Assembly: GCA_900539095.1 (NCBI GenBank)
Contig: UQAR01000002.1
Location: 1 to 64,000 of the forward strand
DNA length: 64,000 nucleotides
Direction: 5' to 3'
From: an uncultured Ruminococcus sp.
Lineage (GTDB): Bacteria > Bacillota > Clostridia > Oscillospirales > Ruminococcaceae
This document shows, piece after piece, positions 1-8,756 of this stretch. The notes beneath the pieces are model-generated. The model saw only the letters and a program-made list of their open reading frames with translations, was not told where the DNA came from and did not search any database. Numbering within the stretch: the first letter of the stretch is position 1; every line of letters begins with the position of its first letter. A program made the translations under genes and the position numbers.

Positions 1-54
1 CGGCATACGAGATCGCCTTAGTCTCGTGGGCTCGGAGATGTGTATAAGAGACAG
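1..54. other. Illumina Nextera adapter (sequencing artefact)
   Basis: The first 54 bases read, in order, as the 3' part of the P7 flow-cell oligo (CGGCATACGAGAT), a 7-base remnant of an i7 index (CGCCTTA), the Nextera read-2 sequence (GTCTCGTGGGCTCGG) and the 19-bp Tn5 mosaic end (AGATGTGTATAAGAGACAG, 36-54). This is known library-preparation sequence and not biology. From memory the nearest index oligo has TCGCCTTA, so one T seems lost at the junction. Genomic sequence begins at about 55. Confidence 0.97.
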
Positions 55-301
55 TTCTTGCAAGGCACATAGCCGCAAGCCCGTAATCCTGCGTTACTGC
101 GATGTCACCTTTTGCGGCAATGTTCACAAGTTTCATGTCTGCACTGTCAGCACCCTTGTCAACGGTTATGACTTTTGCATAGTCAGAGCTGAAAATATGT
201 GAGCTGTCGCAGACTATGATACATTCAAGACCATAGCTTTTTGCTGTTGACACAGCTATGTTCGTGACAGGGCAGCCGTCGGCGTCGATAAGTATCCTCA
301 C
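55..301 (-). CDS. UPF0178 (YaiI/YqxD) family protein, 3' truncated
   Basis: A GTG start at 301 opens a frame that stays open to the adapter junction at 55 (about 82 residues). The N-terminus reads ILIDADGCPV, the hallmark of the UPF0178/DUF188 family, whose members resemble PIN-like nucleases but whose function is unknown. Further on, TVDKGADSADMKL and VTQDYGLAA match the family core. It overlaps the stop of the upstream HD gene by four bases (GTGA), so the two are translationally coupled. The C-terminal part is missing because the contig ends here, so this should not be called a pseudogene. Confidence 0.8.
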
Positions 302-897
302 GCTTTGCCGCCCTCTATATAAAAGGTAGATTCCATATCGGCAATGTGCGTTGCCAGTGCTAGTGGGTACATTTCAAGAGCAAGACCAATGTTGTTCTTG
401 TTTTCTTCACCTGAAAATCCCATATGCCAGCGTATAGCCATAGCCTCTTCACGAGTGAGCCTCATGTAGCTGCTGACTATGTAAACTGACTTTTCACCGT
501 GACCATACGGCAGCGTTTCGTGAAACTCATAGTAAGGGACTTTCTCCCACACGCCCTGTTCGTTCTTTGCATTGCGATAGCTTACTCTGTAAAGATTCAC
601 CTTGCATATATCGTGGAGCAGAGAAACTATAGCGATGCTCTCGTCAGAATATTCCATTTTATAGTCTTCTTTTACACGCTCTCTTTCAAGGTAGCTTTTA
701 AGACACTCATAAACGTGTATGCTGTGTTCGCACAAACCGCCCTCATATGCTCCGTGATATCTTGTTGACGCAGGTGCAACAAAAAAGTCACTGCTTTCTG
801 AAAGCAGATAGTTGAGCAGCTTTTCAGAGCCTGGACGCTTGATGTTTTCTGTGTAGATCTCAACAAATCGGTCTTTGAGTTCTGTTACTTTTGACAT
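298..897 (-). CDS. HD-domain hydrolase related to the YhaM HD domain
   Basis: 199 residues. The segment HGAYEGGLCEHSIHV followed by LLHDICKV carries the metal-binding histidines and HD doublet of HD-superfamily phosphohydrolases. Its spacing resembles the HD domain of the 3'-5' exoribonuclease YhaM, but there is no N-terminal OB-fold, so the nucleic-acid-binding part of YhaM is absent. The start is ATG 897 with a good Shine-Dalgarno sequence (TAGGAGGT) just upstream. It is the first gene of a leftward pair with the UPF0178 gene, coupled by a 4-base overlap. Phosphodiesterase or nucleotidase activity is inferred from the fold only; the substrate is unknown. Confidence 0.7.
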   Translation of the reverse strand: MSKVTELKDRFVEIYTENIKRPGSEKLLNYLLSESSDFFVAPASTRYHGAYEGGLCEHSIHVYECLKSYLERERVKEDYKMEYSDESIAIVSLLHDICKVNLYRVSYRNAKNEQGVWEKVPYYEFHETLPYGHGEKSVYIVSSYMRLTREEAMAIRWHMGFSGEENKNNIGLALEMYPLALATHIADMESTFYIEGGKA

Positions 898-1024
898 AAT
901 GTACCTCCTACAAAAATATGATATTATAATTAAGTGAGATTTTTTTCGGTGTGCCTTAATTATAACACATTTTCAGATCGATTAATAGTGCTTTTCACAA
1001 TTTTTTTCCTTCTCCTATTGCTTT

Positions 1025-1053
1025 TTGACGGATTATGTGCTATGATATATTAT
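1025..1053 (+). promoter_or_regulatory. sigma-A promoter of glmS
   Basis: TTGACG (1025-1030), 17-bp spacer, TATTAT (1048-1053), about 80 bp before the glmS start. The 898-1132 gap between the divergent HD gene and glmS is A+T rich and shows no structured RNA; in particular I do not see the conserved core of a glmS ribozyme. Confidence 0.7.
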
Positions 1054-1132
1054 ATTTATATGTGAATGGTATGGAAAATTATAAAAGAATTGATGGATTT
1101 TTACATATATGAATGAAAGGAGCTGCTTATCC

Positions 1133-2953
1133 ATGTGTGGAATAGTAGGTTATGTAGGAAAAAAGGACTGCACTAAGGTGCTGCTTGATTCACTGTCAAA
1201 GCTTGAATATAGAGGCTATGATTCAGCTGGAATAGCTGTTTTTGTGGACGATGCTATCAAGATTAAAAAGACAAAGGGCAGACTTGCAGATCTTGAGGAA
1301 AAGCTTAAAAGAGAGGGCTGGCTAAACGGCACTTGCGGAATCGGTCACACACGCTGGGCTACACACGGCGAGCCGTCTGACATAAATTCACACCCTCATG
1401 GTAATGCCAATATCTCTATCGTTCACAACGGTATCATCGAGAACTACAGAACGATAAAGGATTTTCTTCTGAAAAAGGGCTATACTTTCCAGTCACAGAC
1501 AGATACTGAAACAGTTGCAAAGCTGCTTGACTATTACTATGATGGCGACCCTATGGTAACTATCCAGAAGGTGCTGGCTGAAATAGAGGGTTCATACGCT
1601 CTGGGTATTATTTTTAAGGACTTCCCAAGAAGGATATATGCAGTAAGAAAAGATTCTCCACTTATCGTGGCAGTTGGTGAGGACGAGGCTTTCATAGCGT
1701 CTGACGTTCCTGCTATACTCAAGTATACAAAGAATTATTATCTTCTTGATGAGAATGAGATAGCTGTTCTTGATGACGGCAAGCCTGAGTTCTTTGATAT
1801 CCACGGTGCAGAGATCGAGAAGAAAATGCTTGTTGCTGACTTTGACATGGAGGCTGCTGAAAAGGGCGGATATGCTCACTTTATGCTCAAGGAGATACAT
1901 GAGCAGCCAACTGCTATAAGAACAACTATCACACCAAGAATAGTTGACGGTATGCCAAATCTTGAGGAATGTGGTCTTACATACGACAGGCTCAAGAATT
2001 ATAACAACATCTTTGTTGTTGCCTGCGGTACTGCAATGCACGCCGGTCTTGTTGGCAAGTATGTTCTTGAAAAGATAGGCAGAGTTCCTGTTACAGTAGA
2101 TATGGCGTCAGAATTCAGATACAGAGATCCTATCATTTCAGAGGGCGATCTTGTTATACTCGTTTCACAGTCAGGCGAAACTGCAGACACCCTCGCTGCC
2201 CTTAGAATGGCTAAGGAGAGAGGTGCTGAAACACTCTCTATCGTCAATGTAAAGGGCTCTTCCATTGCAAGAGAGTCAGATATGGTGATTTATACTCATG
2301 CCGGTCCTGAGATATCTGTTGCCTCAACAAAGGCTTATATCGTTCAGCTTTCTGTATTCTATCTTCTGAGCTTTGCCATTGCTTACGCTCATGGTGCTAT
2401 CTCAAAGGAAGAATGCATGAGATTGACAGCTGAACTTCAGAACGTTCCTAATATGCTTGAAGTCGTTCTGAAAACACCTGATAACTGCCAGTATGTTGCA
2501 TCGCAGCTGGTGAACAAGGAAAATCTTCTTTATATCGGAAGAGGACTTGACTATGCACTTTCTATGGAGGGTTCACTGAAACTCAAGGAGATATCCTATA
2601 TCCATTCTGAGTCATACGCAGCAGGCGAGCTGAAACACGGTACTATCTCACTGGTGACCGAGAATATGCCTGTTATCGCAGTCGCTACACAGAGAGAACT
2701 TCTTGACAAGACCATAAGCAACGTCAAGGAAGTTAAGGCAAGAGGAGCATATGTTGTTCTTGTTACTCACGGATATATCAACGTTGACGACGAGGTGGCT
2801 GATTATAAGATAGGTCTGCCGACAATAGATGATCTTCTTATGCCAATGCTCACGGTCGTTCCGTTGCAGCTTATCGCTTATTACACATCAGTTCTCAGAG
2901 GAAATGATGTTGACAAGCCGAGAAACCTTGCAAAATCTGTTACAGTTGAATAA
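1133..2953 (+). CDS. glmS: Glutamine--fructose-6-phosphate aminotransferase
   Basis: 606 residues. It makes glucosamine-6-phosphate from fructose-6-phosphate and glutamine, the first committed step to UDP-GlcNAc for peptidoglycan. The start is set at ATG 1133 and not the in-frame ATG 1109, because the catalytic Cys must follow the initiator Met (MCGIVGYVG) and AAAGGAG lies at 1117-1122. Domains: N-terminal Ntn-type glutaminase (about 2-240, with GHTRWATHG), then two SIS isomerase domains (about 285-425 and 455-595, with SQSGETADT). The C-terminus DVDKPRNLAKSVTVE is the conserved family tail. It is expressed from its own promoter and followed by a hairpin. Confidence 0.97.
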   Translation: MCGIVGYVGKKDCTKVLLDSLSKLEYRGYDSAGIAVFVDDAIKIKKTKGRLADLEEKLKREGWLNGTCGIGHTRWATHGEPSDINSHPHGNANISIVHNGIIENYRTIKDFLLKKGYTFQSQTDTETVAKLLDYYYDGDPMVTIQKVLAEIEGSYALGIIFKDFPRRIYAVRKDSPLIVAVGEDEAFIASDVPAILKYTKNYYLLDENEIAVLDDGKPEFFDIHGAEIEKKMLVADFDMEAAEKGGYAHFMLKEIHEQPTAIRTTITPRIVDGMPNLEECGLTYDRLKNYNNIFVVACGTAMHAGLVGKYVLEKIGRVPVTVDMASEFRYRDPIISEGDLVILVSQSGETADTLAALRMAKERGAETLSIVNVKGSSIARESDMVIYTHAGPEISVASTKAYIVQLSVFYLLSFAIAYAHGAISKEECMRLTAELQNVPNMLEVVLKTPDNCQYVASQLVNKENLLYIGRGLDYALSMEGSLKLKEISYIHSESYAAGELKHGTISLVTENMPVIAVATQRELLDKTISNVKEVKARGAYVVLVTHGYINVDDEVADYKIGLPTIDDLLMPMLTVVPLQLIAYYTSVLRGNDVDKPRNLAKSVTVE

Positions 2954-2958
2954 AATAC

Positions 2959-2990
2959 AGGGCAATCCGAAAAGGGTTGCCCTTGCTGTT
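2959..2990 (+). terminator. Hairpin after glmS, partial terminator
   Basis: AGGGCAATCC (2959-2968), loop GAAAA, GGGTTGCCCT (2974-2983), followed by a weak T-rich run (TGCTGTTT). The stem is strong but the U-tract poor, so read-through into the HAD gene is likely. Confidence 0.55.
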
Positions 2991-3006
2991 TAAAAAGGAG
3001 TTTATT

Positions 3007-3654
3007 ATGAGCAGATACAGATATTTTGTCTTTGATTTTGACCTTACCCTTGCTGATTCCTCAGAGGGCATTTTGGAGTGTTTCAAGCACGTCCTAAAAG
3101 AGTTCGGCTATCCTCCAAAGGACGACAGAACTATATACAATACCATAGGAATGACCCTTGTGGACGCTTTCGACCTGCTGACCGATACGCCGAACAATCC
3201 TCAGCGTGAAGATATGCGAAAAGCGTATGTAAAAAAGGCTGACGAGGTAATGGTGAAGAAAACCTATTTTTATGACGATACTATCGCAATTTTGCAGACC
3301 TTGCAGAACGCAGGTGTGAAAGTCGGCATAGTTTCCACGAAATATCGCTATAGGATAGTCAATACTTTCAATGAGCAGGCAGGCTCGTTCCCTGTGGATA
3401 TCATTGTGGGCGGAGAGGACGTGACAAAGGCAAAGCCTGACCCTCAGGGTCTTGACCTGATAATAGAGCGTTTTGGTGCGGATAAATCAGATGTGCTTTA
3501 TATTGGCGACAGCTATATCGACGCCGAAACTGCACGCAACTCAGGTGTGGATTTTGCGGGCGTTACAACTGGCTCTACTACTAAGGAGGACTTTGAAAAA
3601 TATCCTCACATTTATATAGGTTCGTCACTGCTGGATATATTTCAGAATATATAA
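3007..3654 (+). CDS. HAD-superfamily phosphatase (phosphoglycolate phosphatase-like)
   Basis: 215 residues. The four HAD motifs are visible: FDFDLTLAD (nucleophile Asp and acid/base Asp), the Ser/Thr of motif II in VSTKYR, KPDPQGLD (motif III Lys) and GDSYIDAET (motif IV acidic). The alpha-helical cap between motifs I and II places it among PGP/PpaX-like enzymes. The start is ATG 3007 because AAGGAG (2995-3000) is correctly spaced; the upstream in-frame ATG at 2977 lies inside the glmS hairpin. It probably shares transcripts with glmS. The substrate cannot be read from the sequence; phosphoglycolate, pyrophosphate or another small phosphate are all possible. Confidence 0.85.
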   Translation: MSRYRYFVFDFDLTLADSSEGILECFKHVLKEFGYPPKDDRTIYNTIGMTLVDAFDLLTDTPNNPQREDMRKAYVKKADEVMVKKTYFYDDTIAILQTLQNAGVKVGIVSTKYRYRIVNTFNEQAGSFPVDIIVGGEDVTKAKPDPQGLDLIIERFGADKSDVLYIGDSYIDAETARNSGVDFAGVTTGSTTKEDFEKYPHIYIGSSLLDIFQNI

Positions 3655-3694
3655 ATTTTGAGTAAATATAATTTTAAATAAGTGTGAAAAACTA

Positions 3695-3723
3695 TTGCTA
3701 TTTATTGAGCTTGATGTTATAAT
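3695..3723 (+). promoter_or_regulatory. sigma-A promoter of the yicC-to-spoVM block
   Basis: TTGCTA (3695-3700), 17-bp spacer, perfect TATAAT (3718-3723), about 70 bp before yicC. Confidence 0.7.
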
Positions 3724-3793
3724 ATAATTTGATGTACTATGTTAAGTATAAGCTAATAACATAAATTTTATTATATGAAAGGACGGGTATGCT

Positions 3794-4672
3794 ATGATAA
3801 AAAGCATGACCGGATTCGGCAGAGAGCACATAGTGGCAAATGGCAGAGAGATAATCGTTGAGATACGCTCTGTGAACCACAGATATTATGAATTTACTTC
3901 CAGAACGCCAAGAGCATACGGATATCTTGATGAAAAGCTGAAAGGCTTTCTTAAAAGCGGTATCTCCCGTGGCAAGGTAGAGGCGTCTGTTTCTATCTAT
4001 AATCAGGAGGGCACTGACGCTGAGATAGAGCTGAACAAGGCTGTTGCAAAGGGTTATCTTGACGCACTTAGGGGTGCGGCAGACGAACTTGACCTTGACG
4101 ATGACCTTACTCTTTCTCATATCATGAGATTGCCTGACGTGTTCACGGTGGTAAAGAAAACAGATGATGAGGAAGTTATCTGGAACGAGGTAAAGGAAGT
4201 CGCTCAGGTGGCGTTGGACAGATTTGTTCAGATGCGTGAAACTGAGGGCGTGAAGATGTATGACGATATCAGCGGCAGACTTGATTACATCGAGGAAACT
4301 GTCGGCAAGATAGAGAACCAGTCGCCAAACGTAACTGAAAGCTACAGAGAAAGACTTTATGCAAAGATAAAAGAAACTCTCGGCGATAAGGAAATAGACG
4401 AACAGAGGATACTTACAGAGGTTGCTATTTTCGCTGATAAGGTGGCAATAGACGAAGAAACTGTAAGGCTCAGAAGTCATATCTCACAGTTCAGAGAACT
4501 TATCAAGTCGGACGAGCCTGTGGGAAGAAAGCTTGACTTCCTTGTGCAGGAGCTTAACCGTGAGGTAAATACTATCGGCTCAAAGGCTAACGATCTTACT
4601 ATCACAAAAATGGTGGTGGATCTTAAAGCTGAGATCGAAAAGATCAGAGAGCAGATACAGAATATCGAATAA
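3794..4672 (+). CDS. YicC/YloC-type endoribonuclease
   Basis: 292 residues, the usual family length. The N-terminus MIKSMTGFGR and the following SVNHRYYE are signature motifs of the YicC/YloC family. The C-terminal DUF1732 portion includes RLRSHISQF, GRKLDFLVQELNRE and NTIGSKAND. Family members are endoribonucleases involved in RNA turnover and stationary-phase survival. First gene of the long plus-strand block; ATG 3794 follows GAAAGGA. The neighbours remA, gmk and rpoZ are the same as in Bacillus subtilis (yloC-remA-gmk-rpoZ). Confidence 0.92.
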   Translation: MIKSMTGFGREHIVANGREIIVEIRSVNHRYYEFTSRTPRAYGYLDEKLKGFLKSGISRGKVEASVSIYNQEGTDAEIELNKAVAKGYLDALRGAADELDLDDDLTLSHIMRLPDVFTVVKKTDDEEVIWNEVKEVAQVALDRFVQMRETEGVKMYDDISGRLDYIEETVGKIENQSPNVTESYRERLYAKIKETLGDKEIDEQRILTEVAIFADKVAIDEETVRLRSHISQFRELIKSDEPVGRKLDFLVQELNREVNTIGSKANDLTITKMVVDLKAEIEKIREQIQNIE

Positions 4673-4686
4673 CGGCGGTGTGAGAT

Positions 4687-4944
4687 ATGCAGCTTATTAA
4701 TATCGGATTTGGAAATATGGTGTCCTCCGCAAGAGTGATAGCCATAGTTTCTCCTGAATCTGCTCCTATAAAGCGTATCATTCAGGAGGCTAAGGACAAG
4801 GGCACGCTTATAGACGCAACCTACGGCAGAAGAACAAGAGCGGTGCTTATCATGGACAGCGACCATGTGGTGCTGTCAGCAGTCGCACCTGAAACTGTAG
4901 GCGGACGTGCCGCTGTTGATGAGGAGGACGATGACAATGTATAA
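4687..4944 (+). CDS. remA: RemA/DUF370 family DNA-binding regulator
   Basis: 85 residues. INIGFGNMVSSARVIAIVSPESAPIKR and the following ATYGRRTRAVLI segment are the DUF370 core (written here in parts: INIGFGN, SPESAPIKR, YGRRTRAVL). In B. subtilis RemA is a ring-forming DNA-binding activator of biofilm matrix and osmoprotection genes. Whether it controls matrix genes here is unknown; the position between yicC and gmk is conserved across Firmicutes. Its end overlaps the gmk start by 8 bases. Confidence 0.9.
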   Translation: MQLINIGFGNMVSSARVIAIVSPESAPIKRIIQEAKDKGTLIDATYGRRTRAVLIMDSDHVVLSAVAPETVGGRAAVDEEDDDNV

Positions 4945-5581
4945 GAACAATGCAAAGCTGTTTGTTATATCAGCTCCTTCGGGCTGCGGCAAGGGAACTA
5001 TACTTGCAGAGGTCTTTAAAAACAGAGATGTGTTCTACTCCATTTCCTGCACAACTAGAAAGCCAAGAGAGGGCGAAAAGGACGGCGTTCACTATCATTT
5101 CATAAGCGATGACAGCTTTAAGAAAATGATAGACGGTGGCGAGTTCCTTGAGCACGCAGGATATGTGGGTCATTTCTATGGAACGCCTAGAAAACCTGTG
5201 CTCGATAATCTTGAGCATGGCAGGGACGTTATACTTGAAATAGAAACAAACGGTGCGTTTCAGGTGAAGAAAGCTTTTCCTGAGGCTGTGCTGATGTTTA
5301 TACTTCCGCCGTCTGTGAAAGAGATAGACAGGCGACTCAGAAAGCGTGGAACTGAGTCTGACGAAGTTATCGCAGACCGTGTAAGTCAGGCTGCCGGCGA
5401 GATCGGCAAGGCTTGCGGTTATGATTATGTGATAATGAACGACGGACTTGAGGACGCTGTGGAAGATTTTGTTACAGTTATGAACTCCGTCAAAGCCGAG
5501 GACGGCAAGGCGGATAAATTCAAATCAGAAAATGATGATACAAAGAAATTAATTGACGAGGTGCTTAATTATGATGCTTAG
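4937..5581 (+). CDS. gmk: Guanylate kinase
   Basis: 214 residues; phosphorylates GMP to GDP. P-loop APSGCGKGT near the N-terminus, GMP-binding SCTTRKPREGEKDGVHYHF, and ILPPSVKEIDRRLRKRG of the lid. Several in-frame ATGs exist (4907, 4919, 4931, 4937). ATG 4937 is preferred because AGGAGG (4922-4927) is then nine bases away. It overlaps the end of remA and the start of rpoZ, so the three are translationally coupled. Confidence 0.95.
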   Translation: MYKNNAKLFVISAPSGCGKGTILAEVFKNRDVFYSISCTTRKPREGEKDGVHYHFISDDSFKKMIDGGEFLEHAGYVGHFYGTPRKPVLDNLEHGRDVILEIETNGAFQVKKAFPEAVLMFILPPSVKEIDRRLRKRGTESDEVIADRVSQAAGEIGKACGYDYVIMNDGLEDAVEDFVTVMNSVKAEDGKADKFKSENDDTKKLIDEVLNYDA

Positions 5582-5780
5582 ACCGGCTGTATGCCAGATT
5601 TTGAAGAACAACGAAAGCTACTATTCACTTGTTATCGCAGTAGCAAAGAGAGCAAGAGAGATCACAAGCGACGCTTTTGAGAACAAGAAAGTTCTTGACG
5701 AAAAGCCAGTAAAGACAGCAGTTGACGAGCTTTACAACGGCGAATACAAAATAATCGAGGATCCAAGCCTCAGAAACTAA
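5571..5780 (+). CDS. rpoZ: RNA polymerase omega subunit
   Basis: 69 residues. LRPAVCQIL, YYSLVIAVAKRAREI and KPVKTAVDEL match the omega fold, which chaperones the beta' subunit. ATG 5571 follows GAGGTG (5559-5564); ATG 5574 is an equally possible start. It begins inside the last codons of gmk. In B. subtilis coaBC lies between rpoZ and priA; here it is absent. Confidence 0.9.
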   Translation: MMLRPAVCQILKNNESYYSLVIAVAKRAREITSDAFENKKVLDEKPVKTAVDELYNGEYKIIEDPSLRN

Positions 5781-5810
5781 TACAAGCTTTTTATGGGGAG
5801 GTGTACGGCT

Positions 5811-8276
5811 TTGCGTGGAGTTTTTGTTGTGGCGAAAATAGCCATAAGCCGTGCGTCATACAGCTTTGACACGCTTTACAGCTACAGCGTGCCTGAGGAG
5901 CTGACCCAAAAGGTGAAAATCGGCGTGCGTGTGCTCGTGCCTTTTGGCAGGGGAAATCGCAAAGCCGTGGGATTTGTTGCAAGGACCTATACGGAGGCTG
6001 AGTATAACGATAAGCTGAAACCTGTCATTTCGGTGGTGGACGGCGAGAGCCTTGTTACTGACGAGATGATGAAGATAATAATGTGGCTTAAAGAGAACAC
6101 TTTCTGCACTTATTATGACGCTTATAAATCTGTTGTGCCAACGGGATTTTCCTATAGTTTTTCGCAGCACTATAACCTTGTCAATACCTACATTGACGAG
6201 GACACTTTAAATGAAGATGAAAAAAATGTGGTGGACTTTCTCCGCTGTGCAAAAAGTCAGAGGGAGATAGACAGCTTTCTTGACGTGCATAATGACCCAC
6301 GGAAAAAGAAAACTGTGGATTCTCTTGTGGATAAGGGCTATGTTGAAGTCAGTGACGCTTTGAAAAGAAAAGTCGGCGACGAAAATGTCAGCATGGTAAG
6401 GCTTTCTGACGAGTTTGAGGCAGGAGAGATACAAACCACCCTTACGCCAAAGCAGACCCTTGTGGTAAAGCTGCTTGAAGAAGGCGGCTGTGCCTCGGTG
6501 AAAGAGGTCTGCTACATGACGAACTGCACTTCAAGCATACTAAAAAGGCTTGCTGACAAAAAAGTCATCGTGCAGTATAAATATGAGGTCATGCGTGACG
6601 CCATAGGAGAACTTGGCGAAAGGCAAGACCCTGACGATATCAAATTAAATGACGAGCAGTCTGCCGCATATGAAGGCATAATGGGGCTTATAAAAGCCGA
6701 AAAGCCGGCAGGTGCACTGCTTTATGGAGTAACAGGCAGCGGTAAGACCTCTGTGTTCATAAAGCTTATAAAAAGTGTAATGGATATTGGAAAAACGGCT
6801 GTCATGCTTGTGCCTGAAATATCCCTTACACCGCAGATGCTCGGCAAATTCAAGTCGCTTTTCGGCGATAAGATAGCTGTTATGCACTCTTCGCTGTCGC
6901 TGGGACAGCGTACAGACGAGTTCAAGCGTATCAAGCGTGGCGAGGCGAGAATAGTTATCGGCACGAGAAGTGCGATATTTGCCCCTGTCACCAACGTGGG
7001 AATAATCATCATGGACGAGGAGGGTGAGCCGTCATATAAGTCGGACTCAACGCCTAGATACCATGCAAGAGATGTTGCAATACAGCGGTGCGGATATAAT
7101 AACTGCGTGCTGTTAATGGCGTCTGCAACGCCGTCACTGGAGAGCTTTTATTATGCGAAAAAGGGCAGATATCATTTATTTGAACTGAAAAACAGATATT
7201 CAAGATCGCCTTTGCCTGAGGTCGAGATAGTCGATATGCAGGAGGAGGCGGCAGATGGCAATGACAGCTTGCTCAGCCGTGTTATGTGTGATAAGCTCAC
7301 AGATGTGCTTGCAAAAAAGGAGCAGGCTATACTGCTTTTGAACAGGCGTGGCTATACAACTTATATCACCTGCATGGACTGCCGACAGCCTGTGGCTTGC
7401 CCTAATTGCAATATACCCCTGACTTATCATAAGAAAAACGATAGGTATATGTGCCACTACTGTGGATATACAATGGATAATATCGAACGCTGTCCACAGT
7501 GCGGTTCACAGCGGCTCAAATCAAGCGGCGTAGGCACTCAGCGTGTGGAGGACGAGCTGGAAAGGCTTTTCTCACAGGCAAGACTGCTGCGAATGGACGC
7601 TGATACCACTTCTTCAAGATATTCTTATGAAGAGAATTTCAAGGCGTTTGAAAAGGGCGAGTATGATATTATGCTCGGCACGCAGATGATAGCAAAGGGG
7701 CTGAATTTTCCAAACGTCACAATGGTGGGAGTTATTTCCCTTGACAAGGCTTTGTTTACGGGGGATTTTCGCAGCTATGAGAGAACATTCTCACTGCTCA
7801 CTCAGGTGGCAGGCAGGAGCGGCAGAGGCGATAAGCCGGGAGTTGCGTATATACAGACATTTGTGCCTGACCACTATGTGCTCAATCTTGCGGCACAGCA
7901 GAACTATGACGAGTTCTACAGCGAGGAGATAGCACTGAGAAAGTCGCTGACCTATCCGCCTTTTTGCGATATATGCGTCATAGGCTTTTCAGCACCACTT
8001 GAAAGCAAGGTCATCGGTGCGTCAAGGTGGGTAACGCAGCTTATAGGGGAATATATCTCGCAGCATAGGGTGAATTTTCCGCTTAGGGCGTTAGGACCTG
8101 CACCTTGCACTTTTGAAATGATAAATAATCGCTACAGATACAGGCTTATCCTTAAAACACGCAATACTGCGGAGTTTCGTGAGATGATAAAGCACGTTCT
8201 TGGCGAGTTCTATAAAAATAAGGAATACCAGACAGTCCGTATCTATGCCGACATAAACGGCGATATCGGGCTTTGA
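5811..8276 (+). CDS. priA: Primosomal protein N' (PriA helicase)
   Basis: About 821 residues. It restarts stalled replication forks by loading the replisome. The N-terminal 3'-end binding domain includes SFDTLYSYSVP; the helicase core has Walker A GVTGSGKT and motif II DEEGEPSYKSD; the Zn-binding segment has CMDC, CPNC, CHYC and CPQC pairs; the C-terminus has QVAGRSGRG. Motif II is DEEG where the family normally has DEEH. Start: TTG 5811 is preceded by GGGGAGG at nine bases; ATG 5793 lies inside that site, and GTG 5829, which would begin directly at AKIAISRASYSF, is a serious alternative. Confidence 0.93.
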   Translation: MRGVFVVAKIAISRASYSFDTLYSYSVPEELTQKVKIGVRVLVPFGRGNRKAVGFVARTYTEAEYNDKLKPVISVVDGESLVTDEMMKIIMWLKENTFCTYYDAYKSVVPTGFSYSFSQHYNLVNTYIDEDTLNEDEKNVVDFLRCAKSQREIDSFLDVHNDPRKKKTVDSLVDKGYVEVSDALKRKVGDENVSMVRLSDEFEAGEIQTTLTPKQTLVVKLLEEGGCASVKEVCYMTNCTSSILKRLADKKVIVQYKYEVMRDAIGELGERQDPDDIKLNDEQSAAYEGIMGLIKAEKPAGALLYGVTGSGKTSVFIKLIKSVMDIGKTAVMLVPEISLTPQMLGKFKSLFGDKIAVMHSSLSLGQRTDEFKRIKRGEARIVIGTRSAIFAPVTNVGIIIMDEEGEPSYKSDSTPRYHARDVAIQRCGYNNCVLLMASATPSLESFYYAKKGRYHLFELKNRYSRSPLPEVEIVDMQEEAADGNDSLLSRVMCDKLTDVLAKKEQAILLLNRRGYTTYITCMDCRQPVACPNCNIPLTYHKKNDRYMCHYCGYTMDNIERCPQCGSQRLKSSGVGTQRVEDELERLFSQARLLRMDADTTSSRYSYEENFKAFEKGEYDIMLGTQMIAKGLNFPNVTMVGVISLDKALFTGDFRSYERTFSLLTQVAGRSGRGDKPGVAYIQTFVPDHYVLNLAAQQNYDEFYSEEIALRKSLTYPPFCDICVIGFSAPLESKVIGASRWVTQLIGEYISQHRVNFPLRALGPAPCTFEMINNRYRYRLILKTRNTAEFREMIKHVLGEFYKNKEYQTVRIYADINGDIGL

Positions 8277-8294
8277 GAAAGGATAGTTAGATAA

Positions 8295-8756
8295 ATGGCA
8301 CTCAGAAAAATACTTAATAAGAGCGACGAGATACTTCATAAGGTCTGCAAGCCTGTTACAGAATTTGACGACAAGCTTGGTCAGCTCCTTGACGATATGA
8401 CAGAAACACTCAAGAACGCTAACGGTGTTGGTCTTGCAGGCCCTCAGGTGGCAAAGCTCAGACGTGTCGTTGTTATAATCATCGACGATAAGGTGTATGA
8501 ACTTATAAACCCTGAGATAACATGGCAGAGCGAGGAAAAGCAAAGAGTCCTTGAAGGCTGCCTTTCATGCCCGGGCGAGTGGGGATATGTTACAAGACCT
8601 ATGATAGTTAAGTTCAAGGCTCAGGACAGGCACGGCAAGTGGTATGAAATGGAAGTATCAGAGCTGTTCGCACAGTGTGTATGCCATGAACTTGCACACC
8701 TTGAGGGTCATTTGTTCACTGAGATAGTTGAAGAATTTGTAGAGGTCGAGGACTAA
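8295..8756 (+). CDS. def: Peptide deformylase
   Basis: 153 residues. It removes the formyl group from nascent N-formyl-Met. Motif I GVGLAGPQ, motif II EGCLSCPG (Cys metal ligand) and motif III CHELAHLEG (HExxH metal ligands). Motif III has Ala where most enzymes have Asp (HEIDHL), but both His and the catalytic Glu remain. It is directly upstream of fmt and its stop TAA shares one base with the fmt ATG (TAATG), coupling deformylase and formyltransferase expression. Confidence 0.95.
   Translation: MALRKILNKSDEILHKVCKPVTEFDDKLGQLLDDMTETLKNANGVGLAGPQVAKLRRVVVIIIDDKVYELINPEITWQSEEKQRVLEGCLSCPGEWGYVTRPMIVKFKAQDRHGKWYEMEVSELFAQCVCHELAHLEGHLFTEIVEEFVEVED

Noticed and set aside
898..1132. glmS ribozyme upstream of glmS
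   Set aside because: The leader is short and A+T rich; the conserved ribozyme core and pseudoknot blocks are not visible.
3737..4480. 247-codon minus-strand ORF opposite yicC
   Set aside because: It is fully antisense to a well-supported gene, Cys/His/Ser/Leu-rich, without SD or recognisable motif; a codon-bias shadow.
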